This document shows positions 43,265 through 58,545 of a stretch of 64,000 nucleotides of DNA, piece by piece. This DNA is from Adhaeretor mobilis (GTDB lineage Bacteria; Planctomycetota; Planctomycetia; Pirellulales; Lacipirellulaceae): NCBI RefSeq assembly GCF_007741515.1, contig NZ_CP036263.1, forward strand, positions 5,815,178 through 5,879,177, in the 5' to 3' direction. Position 1 is the stretch's first letter, and each line of letters starts with the position of its first letter. Made by a program: the position numbers and the translations under genes. The notes under the pieces were generated by a model, which was not told where the DNA came from, ran no database searches, and worked only from the letters and a program-made list of their open reading frames with translations.

Positions 43265-43533
43265 AACGTGCGCTGTAAGGATCGGCTGTCTGGGAATGTT
43301 TTGCTAAGTTGCTTACTGTTTTGCTTTAAATCGCCCCTCCACAAGTCACTGCAGTGGGTAGGGACGAATCAACTAATTTACCGCATCTGAGGGGAACGTC
43401 AACAGGCAATTGGACTGCGGCACAGGGGCATCGCCCTGAGCCAGAGGTCCTGTCTGCTATAACCCCCCAGGGGGAACGAAAGCTCTCGGCTCAAGTTCCG
43501 CTTGGGGGCAGTGTCCGCCCTACTCTGTCCGCC

Positions 43534-48018
<4,485 letters not shown>

Positions 48019-48077
48019 ATTTGGTACTTCTCCTGACTTCGTCTAGCGGGGGCGACGTCGCCGATATGTTATTTCTG

Positions 48078-48162
48078 AACCACGGAGACACGGAGGACAC
48101 GGAGAGCAATTTGGTTTGCATCGCTCTCTATCGAACTCTGTGATCTCCGTGTCTCCGTGGTT
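48078..48162. repeat. 18-bp inverted repeat between rpoB and rpoC
   Basis: Arms AACCACGGAGACACGGAG (48078-48095) and its perfect complement (48145-48162) enclose 49 bases. I recall the ACCACGGAGACACGGAGGAC motif as a dispersed repeat in planctomycetes. The rpoBC transcript will carry this stem. Confidence 0.75.
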
Positions 48163-48172
48163 AATTTGTTGC

Positions 48173-51100
48173 CTAGAGGGTTCGCTTCTCTAACTGCATG
48201 TTCAGTCCTAGGCCGCGGATTTCGTTGGTGAGAACATCGAAGCTCGCCGGGGTGCCGGCTTGCAACGTGTTCTCGCCTTTGACCATGGACTCGTAAATCT
48301 TGGTACGTCCCTCGACATCGTCACTCTTGACGGTGAGCAACTCCTGCAAGATGTACGCGGCACCGTAAGCTTCGAGTGCCCAAACTTCCATCTCGCCGAA
48401 GCGTTGGCCACCGAAGCGGGCCTTACCGCCGAGTGGTTGCTGCGTGATCAACGAGTAGGGACCTGTGCTACGTGCGTGGACCTTGTCGTCCACCAGGTGA
48501 TGCAACTTGAGCATGTAGATGTAACCGACTGTCGTCTCTTGCTCGAACGGTTCACCCGTACGGCCATCCAACAGGCGAGCCTTGCCGTGGGCAGGGAGTC
48601 CCGCTTCGGCGAGGGCGTCGTTGATCTGCGATTCCTCGGCACCGTCGAACACCGGAGTGATCGCGCGGAAGCCAAGCTTCGCACCGGCCCAGCCGAGATG
48701 CGTTTCGAGAATCTGACCCACGTTCATACGACTCGGCACGCCCAACGGGTTGAGCATGATCTGAATCGGCGTGCCATCTTCAAGGAACGGCATGTCTTCG
48801 ATGGGAAGGATCTTCGAGATCACACCCTTGTTACCGTGACGCCCGGCCATTTTATCACCCACGGAAATGACCCGCTTAGTGGCGATGTAAACCTTAACCA
48901 TTTGCAACACGCCGCTGCGTAGTTCGTCGCCGCGTTTCATGGAGTTAAGGCGACGATCTCGCGTGTCGATGGCTTCCTCGACGGCAGGCCACGCTTGGCG
49001 GTAGATCGACTGCACTTCTTTCTGGCGGGCCTCGCTGCGGATGTCGAGATTGTCCAATTTGAACGCAACCGCTTGATCGGCTACAAACTGGGGCTCCTGG
49101 TTGTGGACGATCTCGTTGCCGTCTTCGTCAGTGAGTTTCTTAGAAAGCACACTTTCGAGCTGCGTGACCATATCGGTAAACGCAGCAGCGATCGCTTCGT
49201 TACTTTCCTTCTCTGCGTCTTTGAGCGCCTTCTCGAACGCCTTACGTTCGTCTTCGCTCAGACTCATGCGGCGAGAGAATTTCTGCGTGTCAATGACGAT
49301 GCCTTCGACGCCCGAAGTGACTTCGAGGGAGTCGTTCTTCACGTCCTCGCCAGCACGACCGAAAATGGCATGCAGCAGTTTCTCTTCAGGGGTGAGCTCG
49401 GTCTTGCTCTTAGGCGAAACCTTACCGACGAGAATGTCGCCAGGCTCGACATAGGTGCCGATCTGCACGATGCCGCTCTCGTCGAGATTGCGGAGCGCCT
49501 TCTCGCTGACATTAGGAATATCGCGAGTGAACTCTTCGCGGCCGAGTTTAGTTTCGCGAATTTCGACGTCGCACTCTTCGATGTGAATCGATGTGTACGT
49601 GTCGTTGTGAACTAACTCTTCGGAGATGATGATGGCATCCTCGAAGTTGTAGCCCATGTAACTCATGAAGGCGACGAGTACATTGCGCCCCAGGGCCAAG
49701 TCGCCCTGGAATGTGGCAGCACCGTCGGCCAGGATATCGCCCTTTTCGACCTTGTCGCCCGGCTTGACGATCGGCCTTTGGTTTTGGCAGGTGCGCTCGT
49801 TCAGACCGACGAACTTACGCAGGTGATGCACCTCGGGGCCGATTTCGATACGGTCTGCATCGACGTAAGTGACCGTACCCTTGTGCCCGGCACGCACAAT
49901 CATGCCGGAGTGCATGGCGACATCCGATTCCAAACCTGTACCGACCACCGGTGGTTCGGCTACCAGCAACGGCACGGCTTGCCGCTGCATGTTGGAACCC
50001 ATCAACGCGCGGTTGGCATCGTCGTGCTCGAGGAACGGAATCAAACCGGCTGACACGCCGATCATCTGACTCGGGGCCACATCGGTGTATTGAATCTTGT
50101 CGGTCGGGACGAGCACAAAGTCACTGCGGTAACGAGCGACCATCGTGTCGCCATCGATCTTACCGTCCTTCACGGGCACGTCAGCCGAGGCGACGTAGGC
50201 GTCGGACTCTTGATCGGCCCGCAGCCAGACAATTTCGTCGGTAAGCTTGGTGTTCTTCACCACGCGGTAAGGCGTCACGAGAAAACCATAGTCGTCGACT
50301 GTGGCGTACATCGCGAGACTAGAGATCAGACCGATGTTCGTGCCTTCCGGCGTTTCGATCGGGCAGATGCGGCCGTAGTGGGAAATGTGAACATCGCGGA
50401 CTTCGAAGCCGGCACGCTTACGATTCAAACCACCAGGGCCCAAGGCTGAGAGGCGGCGTTCGTGCGTGAGCATCGAGAGTGGATTGGTTTGATCCACCAC
50501 CTGCGACAGTTCGCCACGACCGAAGAAGTATTCGATGGCCGCGGAAATGCTCTTCGGATTAATCAGACTGCGGGGAGTCATGTCCTCCGCGTCCTTGAGG
50601 CTCATGCGCTCTTGCACCGTGCGGCGGAGCTTCAAGAAGCCCTTGCGAATTTCGTCGCAAGCGAGTTCGTCAATCGTACGCAAACGGCGATTGCCCAAGT
50701 GATCAATATCATCGACGTAAGCTTCCGGATCACTGGCTACCAGCTTGAGCAGGTAGTTAAGCGACGCGATGATGTCCTCTTCGCGAAGTACCATTTCGCT
50801 TTCGGAAACTTCGAGACCCAGCTTACGATTGATACGGAAGCGACCGACCTGACCCAAGCGATAACGGTTTGAGTCGAAGAACTTCTCGTTGAATAGCGTG
50901 CGAGCCTTCTCTAGTTGAGGTGGGTTGCCCGGACGCAATCGCTGGTAAATCCGCAGTAGCGCTTCCTCATGGCTACTCGTGTTGTCGTCCGCCATTGCGT
51001 TGAGCAGATGCGGTGTCGGTGGCGGGTCCATGATTTCGACCGACTTCAGATCCGAAGTACAGATAATCTCTGCTGTGTTCTTCGTGATGCGCTGGCCCGA

Positions 51101-51886
51101 TTCGATGATAATCTCGCCGGCGCGTTCGCTACCCACCGGATAGACGATATCCTCAACGGCAATCTTGTTCTCGATTTTCGAAACACTGCGGCCGTCGACC
51201 ACCTTCTCTTTCTTGGCCTCGTAAAACGTCTTGAGGATTTCTGAATCCATGCCCATCTTAGGAGACATGGCACGCAGCAGCGTAATCGCGGAGAACTTAC
51301 CGCTTTGATCGATGCGGACCGTGATCGAATCTTTCTTGGTGGTGTTCAACTCGATCCAGCTACCACGCTCAGGAATCACGCGGCAGCTATGCAGCCGGCG
51401 ATCGCCCGCATCGACTTCCGAAACGAAATCGATACCGGGGCTGCGGTGCAATTGGCTTACGACGACGCGCTCGGCACCGTTGATGATGAATTCGCCACCG
51501 CCGAGCATGATCGGCAAGTCACCAAGATAGACTTCCTCCTCAATAGGCTCGTCCTTGACCAGGCGTAACCAAATGCGGAACGGACGACCGTAGGTCAGGC
51601 GCAGCTGACGACACTCGTCAGTATTGTAGCGAGGCTTGCCGAGCTCGTAGCGCACGTACTCCAATTGAATGGACTTGTCGTAGCTTTCGATCGGGAAGAT
51701 CTCTTGCAGCACGGATTCCAGGCCGTCGACTTTACGCTTGGCTGTCGAACCGTTGTTGTACTGAAGAAAGCGTTCGTAGCTTGCGGTTTGGATCTCGGTG
51801 AGATCAGGGATCGCGAAAGGTTCTCTTCCGCTACCGAAACGGCGAATCTTGTCGGTTGCTAAGCGTCTTTGGGCTGTGACTGCCAT
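48173..51886 (-). CDS. rpoB: RNA polymerase beta subunit
   Basis: 1237 residues. Diagnostic [20 protein letters not shown] near 515-535, [16 protein letters not shown] near 650, the nucleotide-binding [14 protein letters not shown] near 1035 and the C-terminal clamp-anchor [20 protein letters not shown]. The rifampicin region reads [32 protein letters not shown], with S-Q-D-H-R largely as in sensitive bacteria but Asn in [11 protein letters not shown]. Start [20 protein letters not shown]. Confidence 0.98.
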   Translation of the reverse strand: MAVTAQRRLATDKIRRFGSGREPFAIPDLTEIQTASYERFLQYNNGSTAKRKVDGLESVLQEIFPIESYDKSIQLEYVRYELGKPRYNTDECRQLRLTYGRPFRIWLRLVKDEPIEEEVYLGDLPIMLGGGEFIINGAERVVVSQLHRSPGIDFVSEVDAGDRRLHSCRVIPERGSWIELNTTKKDSITVRIDQSGKFSAITLLRAMSPKMGMDSEILKTFYEAKKEKVVDGRSVSKIENKIAVEDIVYPVGSERAGEIIIESGQRITKNTAEIICTSDLKSVEIMDPPPTPHLLNAMADDNTSSHEEALLRIYQRLRPGNPPQLEKARTLFNEKFFDSNRYRLGQVGRFRINRKLGLEVSESEMVLREEDIIASLNYLLKLVASDPEAYVDDIDHLGNRRLRTIDELACDEIRKGFLKLRRTVQERMSLKDAEDMTPRSLINPKSISAAIEYFFGRGELSQVVDQTNPLSMLTHERRLSALGPGGLNRKRAGFEVRDVHISHYGRICPIETPEGTNIGLISSLAMYATVDDYGFLVTPYRVVKNTKLTDEIVWLRADQESDAYVASADVPVKDGKIDGDTMVARYRSDFVLVPTDKIQYTDVAPSQMIGVSAGLIPFLEHDDANRALMGSNMQRQAVPLLVAEPPVVGTGLESDVAMHSGMIVRAGHKGTVTYVDADRIEIGPEVHHLRKFVGLNERTCQNQRPIVKPGDKVEKGDILADGAATFQGDLALGRNVLVAFMSYMGYNFEDAIIISEELVHNDTYTSIHIEECDVEIRETKLGREEFTRDIPNVSEKALRNLDESGIVQIGTYVEPGDILVGKVSPKSKTELTPEEKLLHAIFGRAGEDVKNDSLEVTSGVEGIVIDTQKFSRRMSLSEDERKAFEKALKDAEKESNEAIAAAFTDMVTQLESVLSKKLTDEDGNEIVHNQEPQFVADQAVAFKLDNLDIRSEARQKEVQSIYRQAWPAVEEAIDTRDRRLNSMKRGDELRSGVLQMVKVYIATKRVISVGDKMAGRHGNKGVISKILPIEDMPFLEDGTPIQIMLNPLGVPSRMNVGQILETHLGWAGAKLGFRAITPVFDGAEESQINDALAEAGLPAHGKARLLDGRTGEPFEQETTVGYIYMLKLHHLVDDKVHARSTGPYSLITQQPLGGKARFGGQRFGEMEVWALEAYGAAYILQELLTVKSDDVEGRTKIYESMVKGENTLQAGTPASFDVLTNEIRGLGLNMQLEKRTL

Positions 51887-52229
51887 AGAGCCGAATACTC
51901 CGAAATCTGGGGTGGGGAGCTAATCTGGGTGGGAAGCGACTGTCGCGCGATTGGCTCGAAGAGCCAGGAGACGCGAGACGGTCCAACGTTGTTTAGTGGT
52001 GAGCGCGCTGGACCGCAGGTCGGGCGACCCGCGACGGGTCGCCCAACATTGCGACATCTCTAAACGGGCCGTCCGTACACGGACCTTCTGCTAAGGGGAA
52101 GCAGTAGGAATCGATGAGCCTGAGGGCCAAGGTTGGGGCCATAGTCAAGTGAGTCTCTCGGGGAAAATTGTTTCTGTTGAACGGCCACACACATGGCGGC
52201 CGCTCGGGCAAAACGATTACCACCGAAGA
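51887..52229. other. rplL-rpoB spacer with an attenuator-like hairpin
   Basis: 343 bases. A 9-bp perfect hairpin GGGCGACCC/GGGTCGCCC (52022-52030 and 52036-52044) lies in the middle, in the position where enterobacteria have a partial terminator between rplL and rpoB. It has no T-run. No gene seen. Confidence 0.5.
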
Positions 52230-52640
52230 CTACTTGATCTCTACGGTCGCACCAGCACCTTCCAGGTCGGCCTTGGCTTTTTCGGCATCTTCTTTCGAGA
52301 CGCCTTCCTTGACCTTGCTGGGAGCACTTTCAACCACTTCCTTGGCTTCTTTCAGACCAAGTCCAGTGAGGGCACGAACTACCTTAATGACGCCGATCTT
52401 CTGATCGCCGAAGCTTTCCATGACGACATCGAATTCGGTTTGCTCAGCGGCGGCTTCACCACCACCATCGCCACCGGCTGCCATCATGACGCCACCGCCA
52501 CCAGCGGCAGGCTCGATACCGTGCACGTCTTTGAGGTAATCGCTCAGCTCTTTAGCTTCCTTCAAGGTAAGCTCGACGATCTTGTCGCCTAGCTCTTTTG
52601 CGGAAGCGGAAAATTCGGCTACTGCTGCATCATCGCTCAT
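52230..52640 (-). CDS. rplL: ribosomal protein bL12
   Basis: 136 residues. N-terminal dimerisation part, then a Gly/Ala hinge of alternating GGG and AAA (about 48-66), then the factor-binding C-terminal domain [20 protein letters not shown]. Recruits translation factors to the stalk. Confidence 0.97.
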   Translation of the reverse strand: MSDDAAVAEFSASAKELGDKIVELTLKEAKELSDYLKDVHGIEPAAGGGGVMMAAGGDGGGEAAAEQTEFDVVMESFGDQKIGVIKVVRALTGLGLKEAKEVVESAPSKVKEGVSKEDAEKAKADLEGAGATVEIK

Positions 52641-52801
52641 CTTAATATTCCCTTTGGATAAAGGGCCCTTTCTACTTTGGCCTGTGGCCTACATGTGAGG
52701 GCCACATAAAAATGAATTATGTAGACCCACGAATCGAATCTGGATTGGTGAGTTAGTGCTATCTTCTTTGCGTCTCAATGAAGATTGCAAATGGTTTCTT
52801 T

Positions 52802-53320
52802 CTACTCTTCGCTTTTCTGTTTGATCTGTCCGCCAAGTGTGCGGCCAGGACCAAGTAACTGGCCGGAGAGCGTAGCTCCTGGGCCGAGAATTTGTCCGAC
52901 GAGCAGGCTGAGCTGCTCGGTACGGGTTGGCCATTTGCTGACTGCCACCACGTCCTGAGGCGACATTGTCTCGCCGGCCATGACGCCACCCTTGGCGACG
53001 AATGGCTTGAACTGGTCGTCGTCCTTGGCGAGCCGTGCCACTTCCTTGGCGAGCGAAACAATGTCTTCGGCTCCCCAAACTACGGCGGCTGAACCTTCTA
53101 TACCTTCAAAGGCCGGCGCGAGAGCCGTACCCTCGGTGGCGCGGCGGGCGAGGCTGTTCTTCACGACCAGCATGCTGATGTCTTTGGCACGTAGCTCACG
53201 ACGCAGCTCTACGCACGCATTGGCTTCGACGCCCAGGCAGTCTACGACCAGCATGTTTTCCACGCCGTCAAGCTTAGCCTTAAGTTCGTCAGTAATCAGG
53301 TTTTTGAGGTACTTACTCAT
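52802..53320 (-). CDS. rplJ: ribosomal protein uL10
   Basis: 172 residues, usual length. Anchors L12 to the ribosome. Diagnostic MLVVKNSLARRATEGTALAP and VVWGAEDIVSLAKEVARLAK. A TCGGCTC/GAGCCCGA hairpin lies upstream (about 53383-53405), where a leader site for L10 autoregulation would be expected; this is inference. Confidence 0.96.
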   Translation of the reverse strand: MSKYLKNLITDELKAKLDGVENMLVVDCLGVEANACVELRRELRAKDISMLVVKNSLARRATEGTALAPAFEGIEGSAAVVWGAEDIVSLAKEVARLAKDDDQFKPFVAKGGVMAGETMSPQDVVAVSKWPTRTEQLSLLVGQILGPGATLSGQLLGPGRTLGGQIKQKSEE

Positions 53321-53420
53321 GGGAGCAGGAAATCAGGTTATTAGGTATTAGGTTGTTAGGCCGAATTTTTTTACCGTGTGAGTCGGCTCTTCCCGAGCCC
53401 GACTAGGCAATCATTCTGTA

Positions 53421-54098
53421 CTAAACCGCAAGTCTCACACTCGGGCTCATTGTGGCACTGATGTGGGCACTCTTGATGTAAGCACCTTTGATCGTGTTGG
53501 GCTTCATGCTAACTACGCGATCGATGAAGGCTTGAATGTTCTCAGCCAATTTTGGCGCATCGAAGCTGAGCTTGCCGACCGGTGCTTGGACATTGCCACC
53601 CTTGTCGTTGCGAAATTCGACTTTGCCGGCCTTATACTCTTCGACCGTTTTGGCGACGTCAGGAGTGACAGTGCCGGCACGAGGAGAAGGCATCAGGCCG
53701 CGGGGGCCGAGCACGCGACCCAGTGGGCCGACGACTTTCATCATGTCAGGCGAAGCGATGCAGGCATCGAAGTCCGTCCAACCGCCGATAATTTTCTTGG
53801 CGAGATCCTCGTCACCCACTTCATCGGCGCCCGCTTCACGAGCGGCGTCAGCGGCCGGGCCTTTGGCGAACACCACAACGCGGAGTTCCTTGCCGATACC
53901 GTTGGGCAGGACGATCGAGCCGCGAACGATTTGGTCCGCCTGGGTGTGATCGACGCCAAGTCGCATGACGACTTCCACCGTCTGGTCGAACTTCGTGCCG
54001 TCGTATTTCTGCAGAGCATCGACAGCGGCGGGGACGTCTAGGGCTTCCTCAGGCTGCTTGGCAGTGGAGGACTTCATTCTCTTGGCTAGCTTTGGCAT
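53421..54098 (-). CDS. rplA: ribosomal protein uL1
   Basis: 225 residues, usual length. Forms the L1 stalk. Diagnostic [39 protein letters not shown] and [18 protein letters not shown]. Confidence 0.97.
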   Translation of the reverse strand: MPKLAKRMKSSTAKQPEEALDVPAAVDALQKYDGTKFDQTVEVVMRLGVDHTQADQIVRGSIVLPNGIGKELRVVVFAKGPAADAAREAGADEVGDEDLAKKIIGGWTDFDACIASPDMMKVVGPLGRVLGPRGLMPSPRAGTVTPDVAKTVEEYKAGKVEFRNDKGGNVQAPVGKLSFDAPKLAENIQAFIDRVVSMKPNTIKGAYIKSAHISATMSPSVRLAV

Positions 54099-54204
54099 GT
54101 TTGCGTTTCCTTAAAAACGGCTTTCGAGTGCTCCCTAAGACCATTCCCAGTGTGGGACCATGGCGGGGGGGAGTTTTACCTCTAACTCTTGTAACTAAAC
54201 TCAA

Positions 54205-54630
54205 TCAACCTTCAACTTCGATGCCCATACTGCGGGCCGTGCCAGCGATCATTCGCGAGGCATGCTCGACGTCACGGGCATTGAGATCAGCCATTTTTGT
54301 CGTAGCGATCTCTTCCAACTGGGCCTGCGTGACCTTGGCAACTTTATCTTTGTTAGGAACGCCCGAGCCTTTGGCAATGTTCGCCGTCTTCTTCAACAGC
54401 ACAGCAGCCGGAGGGCTTTTGGTGATGAAGTCGAACGAGCGATCGTTGTACACGTTGACCACCACGGGAATCATCATCCCGTTGGCTTCCTTTGTGCGAT
54501 CGTTGAACGCTTGAACGAATTGGCCCAGGTTGACGCCGAATTTACCGAGCGCGGTACCCACTGGAGGAGCAGGAGTGGCCTGTCCGCCGGGGATTTGGAA
54601 CTTTGCGCTGCCTGTGAGTTGTTTTGCCAT
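54205..54630 (-). CDS. rplK: ribosomal protein uL11
   Basis: 141 residues, usual length. Forms the GTPase-associated region. Diagnostic [20 protein letters not shown] and the C-terminal RNA-binding domain [20 protein letters not shown]. Confidence 0.97.
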   Translation of the reverse strand: MAKQLTGSAKFQIPGGQATPAPPVGTALGKFGVNLGQFVQAFNDRTKEANGMMIPVVVNVYNDRSFDFITKSPPAAVLLKKTANIAKGSGVPNKDKVAKVTQAQLEEIATTKMADLNARDVEHASRMIAGTARSMGIEVEG

Positions 54631-54738
54631 TTTAGGTTTCTTATCGTGTGCTTCTTGTCTTAGAAAGCTTAAAACTTGTTCGATTGGCCTCAGTTACCGA
54701 GAGGGCCGTTAGGCCGCGACCGGCCCAATTGATTGAAC

Positions 54739-55581
54739 TCAGGTGGATTCGATTTGCCAGTATTCTAGTTCGACAGGAGTGCTGCGGCCGAAGATGTTGA
54801 TCATGACAATCACCTTGCCGCTTTGGTCGTCGATTTCGCTGACGTTGCCCTCGAAGCCCTCAAAAGTGCCTTCCTTGACCTTGACGGCTTCTTCCAGCTT
54901 GAACTTGATGTCCAGCTTCGGTGCTTCGTCGGTCTCTTCTTCCTCTGGATGGATAATACGGGCGACTTCGCTGGCCAACATCGGTGTTGGTTTGCCACCG
55001 GAGCCTGTGAAATCGCCAATGCCTGAAGTCTCGCGAACGGCAAACCAGGTGTCGTCGTTAATGTGCATGTGCACGACGATGTAGCCTGGGTAGAGCTTTC
55101 GCTGAACGACTTTCTTCTTACCGCCTTTGAACTCCGTGATCTTCTCGGTGGGAACTACCACTTCGCCGAAGAACTCTTCGAGCCCTTCAATTGCAATCTT
55201 GCGACGCAAGGCTTCGGAGATACTCTTCTCGCGGTTGCTTTGAACTTTGAGGATGTACCAGTCCATGCGGATCGCGTCGGGGTCCACCTCTTCCTCCTCG
55301 ACGGCCTCTTCCTCGGCTTCACCCCCTGCCTCCTCTTCCTCCTCGGCAGCTTCGTCCTCTTCCGCTTCTTCAGCAGAGGGTTCTTCCTCAGCCTCTATTT
55401 CATCAACTTCAGCCTCATCTCCGGGTGCTGACGACTCCACTTCGCTGACTGTGGATGCTTCCTCTGACGCAGCATCTTCCACTGGCGTGGGAGCGGTGTC
55501 TTCCACTGCCGTGGAGGCTGGGGCCTCAGCGGACTCTTCCTCGACAGGTTTTTCGAGTTCTTCACTCACCGACGGCACCAC
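54739..55581 (-). CDS. nusG: transcription factor NusG with a long acidic N-terminal extension
   Basis: 280 residues against the usual 175-190. Residues 1-105 are a low-complexity region of Glu, Ala, Ser and Asp. At Met106 the normal protein begins: MDWYILKVQSNREKSISEAL, PTEKITEFKGGKKKVVQRKL, YPGYIVVHM, then the KOW domain VKVKEGTFEGFEGNVSEIDD. Starts are GTG at 55581 (or 55578, 55569) just after AGGA; the standard start at Met106 (55266) has no good binding site, and the upstream frame has no stop. NusG binds RNA polymerase, Rho and S10. Sits between secE and rplK as usual. Confidence 0.95.
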   Translation of the reverse strand: MVPSVSEELEKPVEEESAEAPASTAVEDTAPTPVEDAASEEASTVSEVESSAPGDEAEVDEIEAEEEPSAEEAEEDEAAEEEEEAGGEAEEEAVEEEEVDPDAIRMDWYILKVQSNREKSISEALRRKIAIEGLEEFFGEVVVPTEKITEFKGGKKKVVQRKLYPGYIVVHMHINDDTWFAVRETSGIGDFTGSGGKPTPMLASEVARIIHPEEEETDEAPKLDIKFKLEEAVKVKEGTFEGFEGNVSEIDDQSGKVIVMINIFGRSTPVELEYWQIEST

Positions 55582-55656
55582 TTTCCTAACACTTCAAATT
55601 TTCCACTGCTGAAGAAACACCAACAAATCGCCCAGGTCACCCAAGTGCAAACAGCA

Positions 55657-56061
55657 CTAAATACCTAGGAAGGTCTTCATCAAATAATCCAGTATCAGGT
55701 CGTAACCGAACAGGATCGACACAAGCAGGAAGATCACGATGATCACGACCAGCGAGGCTCGATACAGTTCGCCGCGTGACGGCCAGGAAACTTTGTTCAT
55801 CTCTGCTTCGACCGAAATCAGGAAATCGGCAAAGCTGGGCAAATTGACAATGCGGTAGGCAACCCAAAAACCGACAGCGGCAATCACTGCTGGAATCAAG
55901 TACTGCCAAGTGGCGTCGCCACCGCTGTTACGTTCGCTCATCAACCACGCACCGGCAGCGAAAATCGCCGCTAGCGAAAAAAGCGTGACTTGGCGGGCAA
56001 CCTTGCCCTGACTTCGCTTGTAGCGCGAAGTATTAAACATTCCTGCGATAAGTTCAGCCAC
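55657..56061 (-). CDS. secE: Sec translocase subunit SecE
   Basis: About 134 residues from GTG 56061, with AAGGA ten bases upstream. Two extra membrane segments (TLFSLAAIFAAGAWLM and YLIPAVIAAVGFWVAYRIV) precede the conserved part AEMNKVSWPSRGELYRASLV and its membrane helix, giving a three-segment form like that of Escherichia coli. Partner of SecY (17631-18989). Confidence 0.93.
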   Translation of the reverse strand: MAELIAGMFNTSRYKRSQGKVARQVTLFSLAAIFAAGAWLMSERNSGGDATWQYLIPAVIAAVGFWVAYRIVNLPSFADFLISVEAEMNKVSWPSRGELYRASLVVIIVIFLLVSILFGYDLILDYLMKTFLGI

Positions 56062-56166
56062 GGGGCTTGTATCCTTAATTAACTGCGAACCAAAACCCAC
56101 AACCCAAACCAGACGAAACCTCTACACGAGACTCACACTACTGCGAGACGCGACCATCAGCGAAAG

Positions 56167-56239
56167 CAGGGGCGGCGGGACTCGAACTCGCAACCCCTGG
56201 TTTTGGAAACCAGTGCTCTGCCAATTGAGCTACGCCCCT
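56167..56239 (-). tRNA. tRNA-Trp (CCA)
   Basis: 73 bases forming a full cloverleaf: acceptor AGGGGCG/CGCCCCT, anticodon stem CTGGT/ACCAG with loop TTCCAAA (anticodon CCA), T arm with GTTCGAGTC. Lies between tuf and secE. The 3' CCA is not encoded. Confidence 0.95.
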
Positions 56240-56317
56240 TCGCAAAAGGGGAGAGTTGAAAGCGGAAAGGGGAATAAACAATCTTCCACTTTCCACTTTC
56301 GCATTTCCCCTTTCGGG

Positions 56318-57517
56318 TTACTCAACGATTTTCGTTACTACACCGGACCCGACCGTCTTACCGCCTTCGCGAATCGCGAAGCGAACACCGTCGTCCATAG
56401 CGATAGGCTTCATCAGCTCAACCGTTAGCTTGGCATTGTCGCCAGGCATGCACATCTCGGCATCGCCAACCAGGTTGGCAGTACCGGTGACATCAGTGGT
56501 GCGGAAGTAAAACTGAGGACGATACCCGCTGAAGAATGGCGTGTGACGGCCACCCTCTTCCTTGCTCAAGACATAAACCTCTGCCTCGAACTTGGTATGC
56601 GGAGTAATGCTACCCGGCTTGGAAAGCACTTGCCCACGTGTAATGTCTTCTCGTTTCACACCACGAAGCAGAACGCCAACGTTGTCGCCAGCGTAGCCTT
56701 CATCCATAGTCTTGTTGAACGCTTCAACACCCGTGCAGGTGGTCTTGGTTGGAGCTTCGGTCAGGCCGATGATCTCCACTTCTTCACCTACCTTGATGGT
56801 ACCACGTTCGATACGACCAGTAGCCACGGTACCGCGACCTTCGATCGAGAACACATCCTCAACAGCCATCAAGAATGGCTTGTCGTTCTCGCGAACAGGC
56901 TCAGGAATGTATTCGTCAATGGCGTCCATCAGTTCACCAACACACTTGGCGTACTCAGGATCACCTGGATTGTCGATGGCACCCTTAGCGTTACCGCGGA
57001 CGAGTGGAATTTCGTCGCCGGGGAAGCCGTACATGGTGAGCAATTCACGGATTTCCAATTCCACCAACTCAAGCAACTCTTCGTCGTCGACGAGATCGCA
57101 TTTGTTGAGGAACACCACGATACGAGGCACACCTACCTGACGAGCGAGCAGAATGTGCTCACGCGTTTGAGGCATCGGGCCGTCCGCGGCAGACACCACC
57201 AGAATAGCACCGTCCATTTGGGCGGCACCGGTGATCATGTTCTTGACGAAGTCGGCATGGCCCGGGCAATCGATGTGGGCATAGTGACGATTGTCAGTTT
57301 CGTACTCGACGTGCGAAACAGCGATAGTAACCGTCTTCGTTTCATCACGAACCGTACCGCCCTTAGCGATATCCGAGTAAGACTTCGCCTTGGCATAGCC
57401 CTTTTCAGCCTGGACGGCCAAAATTGCGCCAGTGGTAGTCGTTTTACCATGATCGATGTGACCGATGGTGCCAACGTTAACATGCGGTTTCGACCGCTCG
57501 AATGTATCCTTAGCCAT
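56318..57517 (-). CDS. tuf: elongation factor Tu
   Basis: 399 residues, usual length. Delivers aminoacyl-tRNA. GTPase motifs GHIDHGKTT (about 18-26), DCPGHADF (near 81) and NKCD (near 136); switch text [17 protein letters not shown] differs from the common RGITI, a variation worth noting. Start [20 protein letters not shown]. It is the only tuf gene in the window. Confidence 0.97.
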   Translation of the reverse strand: MAKDTFERSKPHVNVGTIGHIDHGKTTTTGAILAVQAEKGYAKAKSYSDIAKGGTVRDETKTVTIAVSHVEYETDNRHYAHIDCPGHADFVKNMITGAAQMDGAILVVSAADGPMPQTREHILLARQVGVPRIVVFLNKCDLVDDEELLELVELEIRELLTMYGFPGDEIPLVRGNAKGAIDNPGDPEYAKCVGELMDAIDEYIPEPVRENDKPFLMAVEDVFSIEGRGTVATGRIERGTIKVGEEVEIIGLTEAPTKTTCTGVEAFNKTMDEGYAGDNVGVLLRGVKREDITRGQVLSKPGSITPHTKFEAEVYVLSKEEGGRHTPFFSGYRPQFYFRTTDVTGTANLVGDAEMCMPGDNAKLTVELMKPIAMDDGVRFAIREGGKTVGSGVVTKIVE

Positions 57518-57717
57518 TTTTCTTACCTAACTCCGGTCGTAAATCCAGGGTTTGTTAAGGACAACCGTAAAACAGTTTTCGTTAATACAAGCTTTGCCGC
57601 AAACCAAACCGGCGAAGCACGAATCTCTAAGTTGATTTCCTGCATCTCTCTTGCTGCAAGCTCCGGTCACTTACGCTCGCGGCTCGCTAATCCTCTTGAC
57701 TCCAACCTCTCCTCAAG

Positions 57718-57789
<72 letters not shown>

Positions 57790-57792
57790 GTT

Positions 57793-57899
57793 GGGAGCTA
57801 TCGGCTATTAGCTGTTAGCTATTAGCTGCCTGCTCGCATACCTTACTCAAATACTCCATCAGTTCCGGCCCATAGCTAACAGCCATCAGCCAACAGCCT
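57793..57899. repeat. GGCTATTAGCTGTTAGC inverted arms between two tRNA genes
   Basis: Left arm CGGCTATTAGCTGTTAGCTA (from about 57802) faces ATAGCTAACAGCCATCAGCC (from about 57872). The arms are near-complements and would form a long hairpin in the tRNA precursor. Confidence 0.7.
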
Positions 57900-57906
57900 C
57901 AATAAA

Positions 57907-57977
57907 AGCGGGTGAAGGGAATCGAACCCTCGTCTTCAGCTTGGAAGGCTGTGGCTCTACCATTGAGCTACACCCGC
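57907..57977 (-). tRNA. tRNA-Gly (TCC)
   Basis: 71 bases: acceptor GCGGGTG/CACCCGC, anticodon loop CTTCCAA (anticodon TCC), T arm with GTTCGATTC. Confidence 0.95.
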
Positions 57978-58129
57978 GGGATTGATGTTAGATCGAAGAT
58001 TTAAGATTGCTGACTTGAAAACCAGACAACCCCAAACAGCACCTCTAACCAAACACGATCTCCAACTCTGCAACGACTCGATTTCTTACCCAATCCCTAA
58101 ACCTGCAACCTTAAATCTCAAATTTCCAA

Positions 58130-58212
58130 TGGGAGGTACAGGATTCGAACCTGTGAAGGCATAAGCCATCAGATTTACAGTCTGACCCGTTTGACCGCTC
58201 CGGAAACCTCCC
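58130..58212 (-). tRNA. tRNA-Tyr (GTA)
   Basis: 83 bases with a long variable arm (class II): acceptor GGGAGGT/ACCTCCC, anticodon loop TGTAAAT (anticodon GTA), T arm with GTTCGAATC. Confidence 0.95.
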
Positions 58213-58230
58213 GCGTTGTTTTGCCTATTT

Positions 58231-58246
58231 ACTAAGCCGCGAGCGG
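58231..58246. repeat. CTAAGCCGCGAGCGGC palindrome copy between tRNA genes
   Basis: Copy of the element seen near 8658, 15708 and 62802, between tRNA-Thr(TGT) and tRNA-Tyr. Confidence 0.65.
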
Positions 58247-58285
58247 CCTCTGTTCCTCTTAAATTACTGTTCCAACTAGCGGGAG

Positions 58286-58358
58286 AGCTAGCGGAGGGAC
58301 TTGAACCCACAACCTGCGGTTTACAAAACCGCTGCTCTGCCAATTGAGCTACGCTAGC
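58286..58358 (-). tRNA. tRNA-Thr (TGT)
   Basis: 73 bases: acceptor GCTAGCG/CGCTAGC, anticodon stem GCGGT/ACCGC with loop TTTGTAA (anticodon TGT), T arm with GTTCAAGTC. First gene of the tRNA-tuf-rpoBC series. Confidence 0.95.
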
Positions 58359-58388
58359 CTGGGTCCACTGAAGTTGTGCGAATCAACT

Positions 58389-58416
58389 AATATAACGAGC
58401 GAACTGAGGGTGGCAA
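58389..58416 (-). promoter_or_regulatory. sigma-70-like promoter of the tRNA-tuf-secE-nusG cluster
   Basis: On the minus strand TTGCCA (58416-58411), a 16-base spacer, and TATATT (58394-58389), followed 30 bases later by the first tRNA. Good match to the vegetative consensus at the expected position. Confidence 0.65.
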
Positions 58417-58545
58417 GGCGGCTATTGCGAAATCCAGAGCGAATTTCGGGCCAATTTGGAGGAGATTCGGTTTGCGACCTCTGAGTAGGCTGGTGGCAAA
58501 ATGGGTAAGATTTGCCCGTTGTAGGCTGGCAATCGTTGTAAGTCG

